From assembly GCA_910587785.1 (NCBI GenBank), contig CAJUOA010000113.1:1-9468 (forward strand): a DNA stretch of 9,468 nt. Reading direction: 5' to 3'. The notes beneath the pieces were generated by a model. It searched no databases. It saw only the letters and a list, made by a program, of their open reading frames with translations, and was not told the DNA's origin. Origin of the DNA: an uncultured Oscillospiraceae bacterium. GTDB taxonomy: Bacteria; Bacillota; Clostridia; Oscillospirales; Oscillospiraceae. Position 1 is the stretch's first letter; every line of letters starts with the position of its first letter. Positions 1 to 7,163 of the stretch are shown here, piece after piece. Position numbers and translations under genes: made by a program.

Positions 1-1395
1 GTTTTTGAAGATCAGGGTCTTTTCATCGCCGCCGTTCAGAGAGATGGTCTGGGTTCGGTCAGCCTCGTCCTCCGGCAGACAGTAGGGGGCGGGGACAGAC
101 TTCTCCATTACCCGGTAGCTGCCGGGGGCAACGCGCAGAGTGGCGAAGCCGTCCGCCTCGGTGGTCACATCGTGGCGGTAGTCGCTGTCGATGCCCTCCA
201 CGGTGAACACGGTGCCGGGGATGGGGGTGTTGGTCCCCTGCTCCACCTTGGAGATTTTCAGGACGGGCTGCTTCAGGTTGTCAAAGATCAGCTCCCGGTT
301 CTCGCCGGGGCCGAGGTAGATGGTCTGCGTGGGTTCCTCGCCCACAACGTAGGGGTCGGGGACGGACTTCTCCGTTACCTCATAGCTGTCCATGGGGATA
401 TTGGTCAGGACGGCCCTGCCGTCCGGCCCGGTGGTCACATCATCGTGGTAATGGAAATGGATACCCTTGATCTCAAAGACGGTGCCGGGAATGACCTCCT
501 TGGTCTGGGCGTCCCGCTTGAGGATGGTGAGGCTGGGCAGTTTCTTGTCCGCCGCCGTTACAGTGACAGTTCCGCCGCCGTTGACGGTGGCCTGATCCAC
601 ATGGGCGATTACAGGCTCGGTAAGTGTGGCATAGGGGGCAGGTGCAGACACCTCCACGAAGGCGTACATTCCCTCGGTCACATCGGTGACGGTGATGGAG
701 CCGTCCGCTTTGGTGGCCTCGGTGCCGATGACCTGGCCGTCCTTGATGATATTGAACACAGCGCCGGGGAGGGGGTTGTCGCTGTCATCCAGCTTGATGA
801 GTTTGACCTTCACCTTGGCGTCATTTTCAAAAACCAGGGCTACATCGGTCTTGCCATCCCAGACAAAGGTCTGCTTGGTCTTGCTGACATCCGGGCTTTT
901 GGTGTAGCCCTCCGGGGGAGTGACCTCCTCGGCGGTGTAGCTGCCCAGGGGCATATCCTTCCAGGGAACGTCTGTCAGGTAGCCGCCTGTGCCAGTGACG
1001 TATGTTCCGGTGAAGTCATTGTCCACGCCGGTGATTTTGATGATGGCCCCCGCGAGGCCCTTGGTGGGATCGTCCGCGTCTACCTTGCGGATGCTGCCCT
1101 CGCCGGTGATCTCCGGGGTATCGGTGAAGGTGACGGTTACAGTGGTGTTGCTGCCGTTGGGCAGAACAACGTACTGCGGCCCGGCGTTGTCGATCTCATA
1201 GCCCTCCGGGGCCTCCAGCTCTGTCACGGCATAGGTCCCGGCATCCAGGGCGGACAGGGTGTAGGTCCCATCCTGCCCGGTCACGACTTCCTTGGAGAAG
1301 GAGCCGTTTTCGGACGCCACCTTGAAGCGCGCCCCGGCAAGGCCCTTGTTGGGGTTGGTAGAGTCCACCTTCTTAACGGTGAGTTCGTACTTCTC
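1..1395 (-). repeat. Tandem Cna-B domain repeats within the adhesin gene
   Basis: Five degenerate coding repeats of roughly 265-290 bases lie at about 1-276, 277-543, 544-819, 820-1110 and 1111-1395. The two units nearest the left edge are most alike: both encode I/V-PGTVF near the start, an HDVTT/DDVTT-like stretch, and EKSVPxPY late in the unit. This suggests a more recent duplication, and such repeats are prone to copy-number change. They are protein repeats, not CRISPR. Confidence 0.75.
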
Positions 1396-2115
1396 GCGGG
1401 TGACGTTCAGTTCGCCCACCATGACGGCCTGCACATCATTGGAGGGATGGTAGCTGGAGCCGGGGCCGGTGTAGGCATACTCGCGGACTTCGCACTCGCC
1501 CCAGACACCCTGTGCGCCCAGATCCAGAATATATTGGGCGCGGTCACGGAACGATCTGCCGTCCATGGTATCGTCTATGCTGGAGTAGCTGGTATGCTCC
1601 AGGTTGTTATAGACGCACATCAGTTCCTCGGCGCAGGCGGTCACGGGGTCGGAGAGCGAACCGGCCTTATATCGCCAGATGACGGCCTGCACCCAGGCGT
1701 TCATGGTCCAGGTGTAGTCGCTGTCCCACACATCGTCCACGCCCAGGGCGTGGGCCTGATCCGTGAACACGCCGGTGGAATGTGCGTAAAAGTACGCCAT
1801 CATGGTTTTGACGGTGGGGTCGGAAATGGTCTGGGGATTGCCCCAGGTGTGGCCCTCCAGGGAGTGGCCCATGCCCTTGCCCTTTTCCGCGCAGAACCCC
1901 ATGGCGCTCTTACCGCTGAGGTCGAAGCGCATCTGCTGCAGGCGACACGTTCCCAGGGCCGGGGAGTCGTATTGGACGCCGTTATACGAGCAGTTTTCCA
2001 GCTTGATGGTGTCCGGCGGGGCGGCGAAGGCTGTGCCGGGCAGCAGCCCCAGTACACACACCAGCGCCAGAAGCAGCGCCGTCACGCGGGTGAGGGAGAA
2101 ATGGATTCTCTTCAT
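1..2115 (-). CDS. Large secreted adhesin: thioester domain plus at least five Cna-B/SpaA-type repeats (3' end outside window)
   Basis: The frame is open for 705 codons from ATG 2115 and leaves the window at position 1. Residues 1-31 form a signal peptide (MKRI start, hydrophobic core, cleavage after AFA). Residues 32-235 resemble a thioester (TQXA) domain. Cys75 in GFCAEKG and Gln143 in WVQAVIW are the likely crosslink pair that binds host amines covalently. From about 241 come Cna-B units of 88-97 residues (about 241-335, 336-432, 433-524, 525-613, 614-705). Each has an early Lys (KKVD, RKVD, IKLDD, LKRD, SKVE) and a late Glu before a Pro-x-x-Tyr turn (TELEAPEGY, TEKSVPDPY), as in isopeptide-locked folds; most end in F-x-N/D. 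A sorting signal would lie beyond the edge. The start is supported by AAAGGAG 10 bases upstream. The sortase two genes upstream is its probable processing enzyme. Domain roles are known for the family; the substrate is inferred. Confidence 0.88.
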   Translation of the reverse strand, partial: MKRIHFSLTRVTALLLALVCVLGLLPGTAFAAPPDTIKLENCSYNGVQYDSPALGTCRLQQMRFDLSGKSAMGFCAEKGKGMGHSLEGHTWGNPQTISDPTVKTMMAYFYAHSTGVFTDQAHALGVDDVWDSDYTWTMNAWVQAVIWRYKAGSLSDPVTACAEELMCVYNNLEHTSYSSIDDTMDGRSFRDRAQYILDLGAQGVWGECEVREYAYTGPGSSYHPSNDVQAVMVGELNVTREKYELTVKKVDSTNPNKGLAGARFKVASENGSFSKEVVTGQDGTYTLSALDAGTYAVTELEAPEGYEIDNAGPQYVVLPNGSNTTVTVTFTDTPEITGEGSIRKVDADDPTKGLAGAIIKITGVDNDFTGTYVTGTGGYLTDVPWKDMPLGSYTAEEVTPPEGYTKSPDVSKTKQTFVWDGKTDVALVFENDAKVKVKLIKLDDSDNPLPGAVFNIIKDGQVIGTEATKADGSITVTDVTEGMYAFVEVSAPAPYATLTEPVIAHVDQATVNGGGTVTVTAADKKLPSLTILKRDAQTKEVIPGTVFEIKGIHFHYHDDVTTGPDGRAVLTNIPMDSYEVTEKSVPDPYVVGEEPTQTIYLGPGENRELIFDNLKQPVLKISKVEQGTNTPIPGTVFTVEGIDSDYRHDVTTEADGFATLRVAPGSYRVMEKSVPAPYCLPEDEADRTQTISLNGGDEKTLIFKN

Positions 2116-2145
2116 AAGTTGAAAGCTCCTTTCCGGTTTTTGTAC

Positions 2146-2177
2146 AAAAAAAGGCCCTCAGCCTGGAGCTGAAGGCC
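2146..2177 (-). terminator. Rho-independent terminator between the CAP gene and the adhesin gene
   Basis: On the minus strand GGCCTTCAGC (2177-2168), a five-base loop and GCTGAGGGCC (2162-2153) form a 10-bp stem with one G-U pair, followed directly by seven T (2152-2146). This is a textbook terminator. It lies 20 bases past the CAP stop and only 30 bases before the adhesin start, so the adhesin needs read-through or a promoter overlapping the hairpin. I see no convincing promoter there. Confidence 0.85.
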
Positions 2178-2197
2178 CTCTTCCGGTTTCTGTTCTG

Positions 2198-2977
2198 TTA
2201 TTCGTAGGGATTATGGGTATTTGGCCTGCCAACGATCATGTAGCAGTAGGTCACGCCGCCGCTCTCGGTGATACCCACGCCGATGCCATCGCAGTCCGGC
2301 TTGATCATGGTCTCGAAGTGCCCTTGGGAGTTGATCCAGTTGTCGAGGGCGTGCTGGGCGGTGTCCTCTGCGGTCACGCCGGTGAACACAGTCAGGTTGA
2401 TGCCGAAGCCGTGGGGATAGCCGGAGGCGGTCACAGCCTCGCATTCCTCCTTTGTGTGATGCCAGGTGTAGCGGCTGTCTGAGCAGATCTGAGCGGCGTT
2501 CATGAGAGCCTCGCTGACGGGCAGCTCCGGTACGCCGTTGGCCTTGCGGGTCTGGTTGATTAGCCGGATCAGCTCCTGCCGCACATCCGGTTCCTCCCCA
2601 TGACCGGCGCTGTCCTCCGCGGCGGGTTCGGCTGGAGCGGTAGAGGCGGTGGAGCCGACCGTCAGCGTCATGGTTCCGTTCTCTCCGGCGCTGCCGGTAG
2701 CGGTGATCACCGCCGTTCCCTCCGCCTTGGCGACAGCTACCCAGAAGGTCAGCACCCGCTCTACCGCCACGATGTCCGGGGCGCTGGAGGTGACGGTGTA
2801 TTCCGTACCGCCGGGGCTGATCATCAGTCCGCTTCGCTCTCCAACGTCCAGGGTACTGCCCTTGTAGCTGCTCACCCGGATGGGCGGCGTTTCCGCTGCC
2901 GCGGCGGGGAGGGCAAGGGCGGCCGCGAGGATGCCCGCCGTCAGTGCGGCGGCAATGCGTTTTTTCATGCCGGTCAT
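2198..2977 (-). CDS. Secreted Ig-like (BIG2) plus CAP/SCP-domain protein
   Basis: 259 residues from ATG 2977. This start has AGGAGG seven bases upstream and is followed directly by a signal peptide (MTGMKKRIAAALTAG, with an Ala-rich end near 28). The frame stays open a further 64 codons upstream, but those lack a ribosome binding site and signal-like sequence and run into the sortase gene. Residues about 31-107 look like a bacterial Ig-like BIG2 domain (GGTEYTVTSSAPDIVAVE). An acidic Ala/Glu/Pro linker follows. Residues about 131-251 form a CAP (SCP/PR1) domain: LIRLINQTRKANGVPELPVS, then DSRYTWHHT, WINSQGHFETMI and DGIGVGI. CAP proteins are extracellular and of varied or unknown activity. 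It lies in the surface operon between sortase and adhesin. No LPXTG motif or C-terminal membrane segment is seen, so it is probably released or held by other contacts. Confidence 0.85.
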   Translation of the reverse strand: MTGMKKRIAAALTAGILAAALALPAAAAETPPIRVSSYKGSTLDVGERSGLMISPGGTEYTVTSSAPDIVAVERVLTFWVAVAKAEGTAVITATGSAGENGTMTLTVGSTASTAPAEPAAEDSAGHGEEPDVRQELIRLINQTRKANGVPELPVSEALMNAAQICSDSRYTWHHTKEECEAVTASGYPHGFGINLTVFTGVTAEDTAQHALDNWINSQGHFETMIKPDCDGIGVGITESGGVTYCYMIVGRPNTHNPYE

Positions 2978-3122
2978 ACTTTTTCCTCCTGTATTCAGTA
3001 GTTTGTGGTGCTTTTGCAAGCAATACAATATCGAACCGGAGGCCAAAAGTCGAGAGGAATATGCAATCTGAAACGGAGAAACAAAAGGGGAGAAACCAAG
3101 CAGATTACACAAGACCTTTCGC
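2978..3122. other. Spacer between sortase and CAP genes, no gene seen
   Basis: These 145 bases are richer in A/T than the flanking genes. They hold the CAP ribosome binding site (AGGAGG at 2985-2990) and a small palindrome, GCTTTTGCAAGC (about 3010-3021). No terminator is visible, and no clear -35/-10 pair stands out, though the length would leave room for an internal promoter. Confidence 0.5.
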
Positions 3123-3986
3123 TCAGATCTCCACACCCTGGACGCACCACCGCTGATCCCGCTGGTCACGGACGCAGGTATAGAGGGTGATCATGTTGGT
3201 AGTGGAGGCGGCAAGGGCGCTGCGGTCGGTCTCGCTGACCTTGGAGACGGAGGTCACCTCATAGGTGCGGGTCCCCAGCCGGGTTGTCAGGGTGATGGTA
3301 TCGCCCAGCTCCAGGGTGTGGATCTGCCCGAAGTGATTGTTTACGCCCCGGTTATGGGCCGCCAGCGCCACGTTGCCGTCCCAGATGGAGGTATCCTCAA
3401 AATGACCAACGCCTTTTTTCAGCGCCGCGCTGTCGGTCCCCTGGACGATCTTGACATTCAGGCCGACGGCGGGAATCTTCAGCGTTCCCAGGCTGCCGTT
3501 GCTGTAGTAGAGATCATCTGTCACCGCCGTGTAGCCGCTGGAGGCGCTGCCGGGATTGGTCACAGTCACTGAGGACGAGCCGGGGACATAGACCGCTCCG
3601 CTGCCAGAGGCAGATCCCATGCTCCCGCCGGAGACTTCGCCGCCCATGGCGGGAGGCTGAATCACGGCGGAGCTGCCGTTGATAACGGCTCCAGCAGTCG
3701 GCTGATAGCCGGGGGCCAGATTGGGCGTCAGCGGTGTGCCGGTGTGCAGAGTGTCGGCGCTGGGGCTGCCAAAGGAGGGCGGCGCGAGGGCGGCGTTTTT
3801 GCTCACATCCTCGTTCTTCTGCGCACCGCCGTCCGCGGTGTAGATCACCTCAATAGAGGTGGGCTTGCCGTACTCCGGATCACCCGTTCCGTCAAAGGTG
3901 TACTCCATGGGTCCGGCGGCGCTGGCGGGAACGGTCAGAGATACCGTCATGCACAGAGCCAGGAGAAGCATGGTCAGCTTCTTCAT
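3123..3986 (-). CDS. Class D sortase with long Gly/Ser/Pro linker
   Basis: 287 residues from ATG 3986. A start ten codons upstream (4016) is possible, but it has no ribosome binding site and would put charged residues before the signal segment. For ATG 3986 an AAAGGA lies about 12 bases upstream. Residues 1-24 (MKKLTMLLLALCMTVS...) are a signal peptide or signal anchor. Residues about 25-160 are low-complexity Gly/Ser/Pro/Ala/Thr sequence. Residues about 165-287 form the sortase core, beginning LGTLKIPAVGLNVKI. Catalytic residues are visible: His211 in AAHNRG, Cys271 in TLYTC and Arg279 in DQRWCV. Sortases cut a sorting signal and join the protein to the cell wall or to a pilin. The obvious substrate is the downstream adhesin. 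The linker of about 135 residues is longer than I expect for the family. Class D is inferred from the TLYTC and NRG motifs. Confidence 0.88.
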   Translation of the reverse strand: MKKLTMLLLALCMTVSLTVPASAAGPMEYTFDGTGDPEYGKPTSIEVIYTADGGAQKNEDVSKNAALAPPSFGSPSADTLHTGTPLTPNLAPGYQPTAGAVINGSSAVIQPPAMGGEVSGGSMGSASGSGAVYVPGSSSVTVTNPGSASSGYTAVTDDLYYSNGSLGTLKIPAVGLNVKIVQGTDSAALKKGVGHFEDTSIWDGNVALAAHNRGVNNHFGQIHTLELGDTITLTTRLGTRTYEVTSVSKVSETDRSALAASTTNMITLYTCVRDQRDQRWCVQGVEI

Positions 3987-4028
3987 AAAAATCACCAGTC
4001 CTTTCCTTATATTCATTTGGGTTTGGAA

Positions 4029-4958
4029 TTACTCGTTTCCATCGCCGCCCTCAGCCAGCTCATTGCGCCGCTTGAGGAACAAGGCGATACCGATCCCGCC
4101 GCCAGCTGCGGCGATGAGGCCCAGGGGCACCAGCAGAAGCGGCCAGTTGAAACTGGCGGCGGGGGCCGGCTCAGTCGTGTCCGGGCTAACATCCGCAGGC
4201 TCCACCGACTGGAGGGGCGTGCCCTCGAAGATAGCCACATACCGGGTCTTATTCAGGGCGATCCTGCTGACGGTCCCGGTGTAGTCGGCGGTGACGGTGT
4301 ACCCCTTGACATAGCTGCTGGTGGCGCTGCCGGTGTAGGTGGCCACGGCGGTGTAACGGTCGCCCAGGGCGTATCCGTCCAGGCTGCCGGTGTTGTCCGT
4401 CTGCCAGCTGACATCCTGGAGGGTCAGCGTCCTGCCGCCGTCCTGGATGGTCTTGGGAATGTACTGGGTGTCCTGTCCGGCCAGGTTGGGATAACTCCGG
4501 GTGGCGGAGACCTGCTTGGTGGAGCTGCCGTAACCGGACACCTCCACATTCACCGTGTCCAGCCGCAGGGTCAGGGTACCGGCGAGGCCGTCCTCGGTGA
4601 TGAACTCCTTTTCCTGGGGCAGAAGGGCCAGCACGGAGGCCATGTCCTTGTTCTTACTCTCCAGCGTCACCGTCTCGGTGTGCTGGCGGCTCTCATGCTC
4701 CGGAAGCTCCTGCTTCAGAAGATCCACCAGGGTGTAATGGTACCCGTCCTGCTGGAAGTCCGAACGGGGGATGCCGGTGGGATCGTCCTCCGGGGACAGG
4801 TCGTAAAACTTGCGAATCTCCGTGCCGTCCTCATTCTGCGTGACAGAGGTGGGATAGCATACCTGGGAGGGATCGGCCCACTCCGCCGCGTGAGCGGCGG
4901 GAGCGAGGGCCATGGTCAGTGTCAGCGCCAGGGCGCAGACGGCAATCAGTCTCTTCAT
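4029..4958 (-). CDS. Secreted single-pass surface protein of unknown function
   Basis: 309 residues from ATG 4958, with AAAGGAG ten bases upstream. Residues 1-24 are a signal peptide (MKRLIAVCALALTLTMA, cleavage near AHA). The extracellular part, about 25-265, is rich in Thr, Ser, Asp and Tyr and looks beta-rich. The last part has repeated T-A/V-x-Y-T-G stretches (TAVATYTG, TVTADYTG). A Pro/Thr/Glu stem (256-268) is followed by one membrane segment (about 272-295) and a Lys-Arg-Arg stop-transfer tail. No LPXTG-like motif precedes the membrane segment, so it is probably membrane-held, not wall-linked. I do not recognise a family. It starts 15 bases after the SpoVG stop and ends 42 bases before the sortase start, so it is almost surely cotranscribed. 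A scaffold, adhesin or surface-exclusion role would be guesswork. Confidence 0.85.
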   Translation of the reverse strand: MKRLIAVCALALTLTMALAPAAHAAEWADPSQVCYPTSVTQNEDGTEIRKFYDLSPEDDPTGIPRSDFQQDGYHYTLVDLLKQELPEHESRQHTETVTLESKNKDMASVLALLPQEKEFITEDGLAGTLTLRLDTVNVEVSGYGSSTKQVSATRSYPNLAGQDTQYIPKTIQDGGRTLTLQDVSWQTDNTGSLDGYALGDRYTAVATYTGSATSSYVKGYTVTADYTGTVSRIALNKTRYVAIFEGTPLQSVEPADVSPDTTEPAPAASFNWPLLLVPLGLIAAAGGGIGIALFLKRRNELAEGGDGNE

Positions 4959-4973
4959 GATCGCTTTTCTCCT

Positions 4974-5345
4974 TTACATTTTCATGTCCGGGGCGGGAGG
5001 GGCCTCCTCCTGTCCCATGCCGGGCTGCCGCTGCTGGGGGATCTGGGTCAGCGACTGCTGGTAGGCGTCCAGCACCGCCTGGTGGAACTGCTGGTGGAAC
5101 TCCTTGGTGCAGGGGAAGCAGATATCCTTGTAGCCGTCCCTGGCCTTGTAGCTGGGCATGGAGACGAAGGGGCCGTTGGTACCGTCCACCACCTTCACGC
5201 CCCGGATGGCGAAGCATCCGTTCAGGTTGACGGAGGCGTCCGCCAGGACGGGGCCGCTGGCGTGGAGAGAGTGGATCTTCACATCCACCTGCATGGGGAG
5301 GGCCTCGCGCTGAGGGGCGGGAGGCTGGGCAGGGGTGTTCTTCAT
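4974..5345 (-). CDS. SpoVG-family protein (internal in-frame start)
   Basis: 123 residues from ATG 5345, which has AAAGGAGG (5354-5361) eight bases upstream, the strongest ribosome binding site in this stretch. After a Pro/Gln-rich head (1-17), residues about 18-98 match the SpoVG fold pattern: MQVDVKIHSL, ADASVNLNGCFAIRGVKVVD, GPFVSMPSYK, DGYKDICFPCTKEF, AVLDAYQQSL. The tail is Pro/Gln/Glu-rich. SpoVG proteins are small nucleic-acid-binding regulators. Element-borne copies are common in clostridial conjugative elements, but their role there is unclear; regulation of element genes is an inference. The same frame stays open upstream, so a longer fused product can also be read (see the 4974-5846 entry). 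The downstream surface gene begins 15 bases after the stop. Confidence 0.82.
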   Translation of the reverse strand: MKNTPAQPPAPQREALPMQVDVKIHSLHASGPVLADASVNLNGCFAIRGVKVVDGTNGPFVSMPSYKARDGYKDICFPCTKEFHQQFHQAVLDAYQQSLTQIPQQRQPGMGQEEAPPAPDMKM

Positions 5346-5846
5346 GGTCGTTTCCTCCTTTGCGGGAATCAATTCGCGTTCATATGCCGCAACGATTTCT
5401 GCCAGTTTCTTGTACTCCTGCATACTTTGATTCTGGATCTGCACATCCAGCCAGTGTTTCATTGTAGACAGAAGGTTATGCCGGCATTGCACAGACTGTT
5501 TTCTGCTGAGAGGGATATGGTCAAGGGCAACCTGGCATAGATATTCCAGATGTTCATGGTCCAATTCTTCCCGAGTCTTTTTCTCGAAACAACTGTTTAC
5601 AATTGCGCCTTCCGAAAAAAGATACTCCTTCCTTGTTGTGTAATAACATCCAGAACGGTCTTTATTCGCATGGTGTATGACCTCCATGCGCTCGTCTGAA
5701 ATTGCTCTGCGCTCATAGGCTTTTCCGATGCTTCCATCGGAAAACTGGAAACACATCACAAACTCGTCTTTTGTGGAGACTGCGGTGAATTCTCTGACAA
5801 CGCGGCCATGTCCGTTCAGGTGATTTGGGCGCTTGTCCTGGAACAT
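4974..5846 (-). CDS. Unrecognised low-GC reading frame running in frame into SpoVG
   Basis: From ATG 5846 (GGAG seven bases upstream) the frame runs 290 codons with no stop between its own 167 residues and the SpoVG start at Met168. Residues 1-167 are not recognised: a Phe/Tyr-rich first half (EFVMCFQFSDGSIGKAYERR), a Cys/Tyr patch (SGCYYTT), then a probably helical, charged second half (REELDHEHLEYLCQ, QEYKKLAEIVAAYERELIP). No signal peptide or membrane segment is seen. Its bases are clearly more A/T-rich than neighbouring genes, which suggests a recent arrival. It starts 14 bases after the DUF3849 stop. Three readings are open: one fusion protein, two proteins from nested starts, or an upstream gene that has lost its stop. 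The internal ribosome binding site favours at least a separate SpoVG product. Confidence 0.6.
   Translation of the reverse strand: MFQDKRPNHLNGHGRVVREFTAVSTKDEFVMCFQFSDGSIGKAYERRAISDERMEVIHHANKDRSGCYYTTRKEYLFSEGAIVNSCFEKKTREELDHEHLEYLCQVALDHIPLSRKQSVQCRHNLLSTMKHWLDVQIQNQSMQEYKKLAEIVAAYERELIPAKEETTMKNTPAQPPAPQREALPMQVDVKIHSLHASGPVLADASVNLNGCFAIRGVKVVDGTNGPFVSMPSYKARDGYKDICFPCTKEFHQQFHQAVLDAYQQSLTQIPQQRQPGMGQEEAPPAPDMKM
5354..5361 (-). promoter_or_regulatory. Strong ribosome binding site inside the fused frame
   Basis: AAAGGAGG on the minus strand sits eight bases before ATG 5345, inside an otherwise open reading frame. It is what decides that SpoVG is made as its own product. Confidence 0.75.
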
Positions 5847-5860
5847 GTTCGTTCTCCATT

Positions 5861-6619
5861 CTATCTCAGATTCATGCCGCCCATGGTGGGGTCGCTCTGC
5901 TCCTGCCGGGGGCCGAGAAGTTCCTCCAGCTTCTCCCGCGCCCAGTACGGCAGGTACTGCTCGTCCAGCACTCCGGCAAAGTCGGAGCGGTTCCAGCGAG
6001 TCTGCTCCCCATCGCCCAGGCAGGTGGCAAAGACCGCCTGCCCTCTGGCATGGGGGGAGCATCCAAATCCGCCTTCTCCCAGCCAGAGCTGATTGCGGGA
6101 GTCCCAGCAGCTTTCCTTCAGCGTATCAGAACGCATCACCAGCACCTTGCCGGTATAGTCCTGCTCCTGCGGATCGCCGGCGCAGTGTTCCGGGCCGAAC
6201 AGCCCCAGTGCCTGGTACGCTTCCCTGGCCTGACTGATGAAGCCCTCCAGCAGTGCCGCGGCGGTGTCCACCATATAGTAGTGGTTATACTTGCCGTCCT
6301 CGGGTACGAACGTCCTCTGGCCCCACCGGTAGATCTCATTGCTGACCAGATGCCTGCAGCTGACCGATTTCTGGAGCTCTTGCAGGGAGTTGGCCAGGAC
6401 GAAGTTCACCCGCTTGAAGCCGAACTGTTCCAGCACAGACTGAGCGCAGCCCTCGGACAGCAGCTCGTCCGCGTCATTGAAATGCTCCCGGATGGCCTGC
6501 TCAATGGCTCTGGCGCAGTCCACATTCAGCCGGAAGCTGTCATCGTACCGCCCGGTCTCATTAAGATGTCTGGCCTCTCTGCGGGAATAGGGGTATACAT
6601 AGAAAAAATCAGCCGCCAT
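5861..6619 (-). CDS. DUF3849-domain protein
   Basis: 252 residues from ATG 6619, which overlaps the 3' end of the upstream gene by 11 bases, a sign of translational coupling; GGGAG lies nine bases upstream. Residues about 5-106 fit my memory of DUF3849: YVYPYSRREARHLNETGRYDDSFRLN broken over two lines of the fold, CARAIEQAI, FGFKRVNFVLAN and VSNEIYRWG. A second conserved-looking block at about 156-237 holds CWDSRNQLW, GCSPHARGQAVFATCLGDGE and WNRSDFAGVL. DUF3849 has no established activity. It occurs in clostridial conjugative elements, often within large multi-domain element proteins or beside antirestriction genes. No signal peptide or membrane segment is seen, so it should be cytoplasmic. 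A role in protecting or establishing transferred DNA is only suggested by the neighbours. Confidence 0.78.
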   Translation of the reverse strand: MAADFFYVYPYSRREARHLNETGRYDDSFRLNVDCARAIEQAIREHFNDADELLSEGCAQSVLEQFGFKRVNFVLANSLQELQKSVSCRHLVSNEIYRWGQRTFVPEDGKYNHYYMVDTAAALLEGFISQAREAYQALGLFGPEHCAGDPQEQDYTGKVLVMRSDTLKESCWDSRNQLWLGEGGFGCSPHARGQAVFATCLGDGEQTRWNRSDFAGVLDEQYLPYWAREKLEELLGPRQEQSDPTMGGMNLR

Positions 6620-7133
6620 AGACGGGATCTCCCACCATCAGCCGCTCCTCCAGCTCGCCCAGGCAGACATTGGCGGCGAGGAACATCTCCAGCGTCTCCG
6701 GGGGAATATCCCGCAGGTCGTGGTCGTAGCCGGCGGGGAAGATGGTGACGGTGTTCTCCTCCTCATCCACCTCGGCGCACAGCTTGGTACCCTCCGGGAT
6801 GCCCGCCTCCCGGCGCAGATCGTCCGGCAGCTCAATGCCGTCCGCCTCCAGATTTGCCAGGGGACAGCCCTCCCCGCCGTTTTCCGCGTTCTCTCCGCAG
6901 CCATCACACTGGCCGCAGACCCTGGCCAGATGGGTGTGCAGCTCCACCGCCAGCTCCTGGAGGGACCGGGCGGCGGCCAGCAGCTCCATGGCGGTCATCT
7001 GTCCCTTCAGAACCACCATGGCCCCCTTCAGGGTGTGGTACTCCGCCTTCTCGTTGGCCTCAAACCCGACCAGCCGCGCGGCGGTCACCGGGAGCAGGAG
7101 GCCCTTGGGGGTAATCTCCTTGATGAATCTCAT
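6609..7133 (-). CDS. Cys-cluster protein with AbrB-like segment
   Basis: 174 residues from ATG 7133 (AGGAGA upstream at about ten bases). Residues 1-70 contain a helical stretch (AMELLAAARSLQELAVELHTHLA). A tight Cys cluster follows: Cys73, Cys76, Cys79 and Cys90 (CGQCDGCG...GC), a spacing that could bind one metal ion. Residues about 98-132 (DGIELPDDLRREAGIPEGTK, then a short acidic stretch and TVTIF) resemble an AbrB/SpoVT swapped-hairpin DNA-binding segment of the kind used by antitoxins and transition regulators. The C-terminus ends in VYGG and overlaps the DUF3849 start. It follows the methylase remnant by 30 bases. A DNA-binding regulator is a reasonable inference; no toxin partner is visible nearby. 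The AbrB assignment rests on one motif. Confidence 0.7.
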   Translation of the reverse strand: MRFIKEITPKGLLLPVTAARLVGFEANEKAEYHTLKGAMVVLKGQMTAMELLAAARSLQELAVELHTHLARVCGQCDGCGENAENGGEGCPLANLEADGIELPDDLRREAGIPEGTKLCAEVDEEENTVTIFPAGYDHDLRDIPPETLEMFLAANVCLGELEERLMVGDPVYGG

Positions 7134-7163
7134 ATTCGTTCATCTCCTATTTCAAATTTCCTG

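Noticed and set aside
1..1395. Periodic similarity that might suggest a CRISPR or DNA satellite array
   Set aside because: The period is 265-290 bases, repeats are degenerate at DNA level and conserved at protein level, and they match Cna-B domains.
172..2172. Plus-strand open frame of 666 codons across the adhesin gene
   Set aside because: It is the mirror of GC-rich minus-strand coding. Its Gly/Val/His/Leu-rich text has no domain logic, while the minus frame gives a signal peptide, thioester domain and Cna-B repeats.
2978..3169. 64-residue N-terminal extension of the CAP protein
   Set aside because: There is no ribosome binding site at 3169, it would overlap the sortase gene, and it would bury the signal peptide at residue 65. 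ATG 2977 has AGGAGG at the right distance.
3744..5540. Plus-strand open frame of 598 codons across three minus-strand genes
   Set aside because: It spans several genes with clear signal peptides and ribosome binding sites on the other strand, has no ribosome binding site logic of its own, and its composition is that of a shadow frame.
5825..6748. Plus-strand open frame opposite DUF3849
   Set aside because: It overlaps two well-supported minus-strand genes and shows no recognisable motifs.
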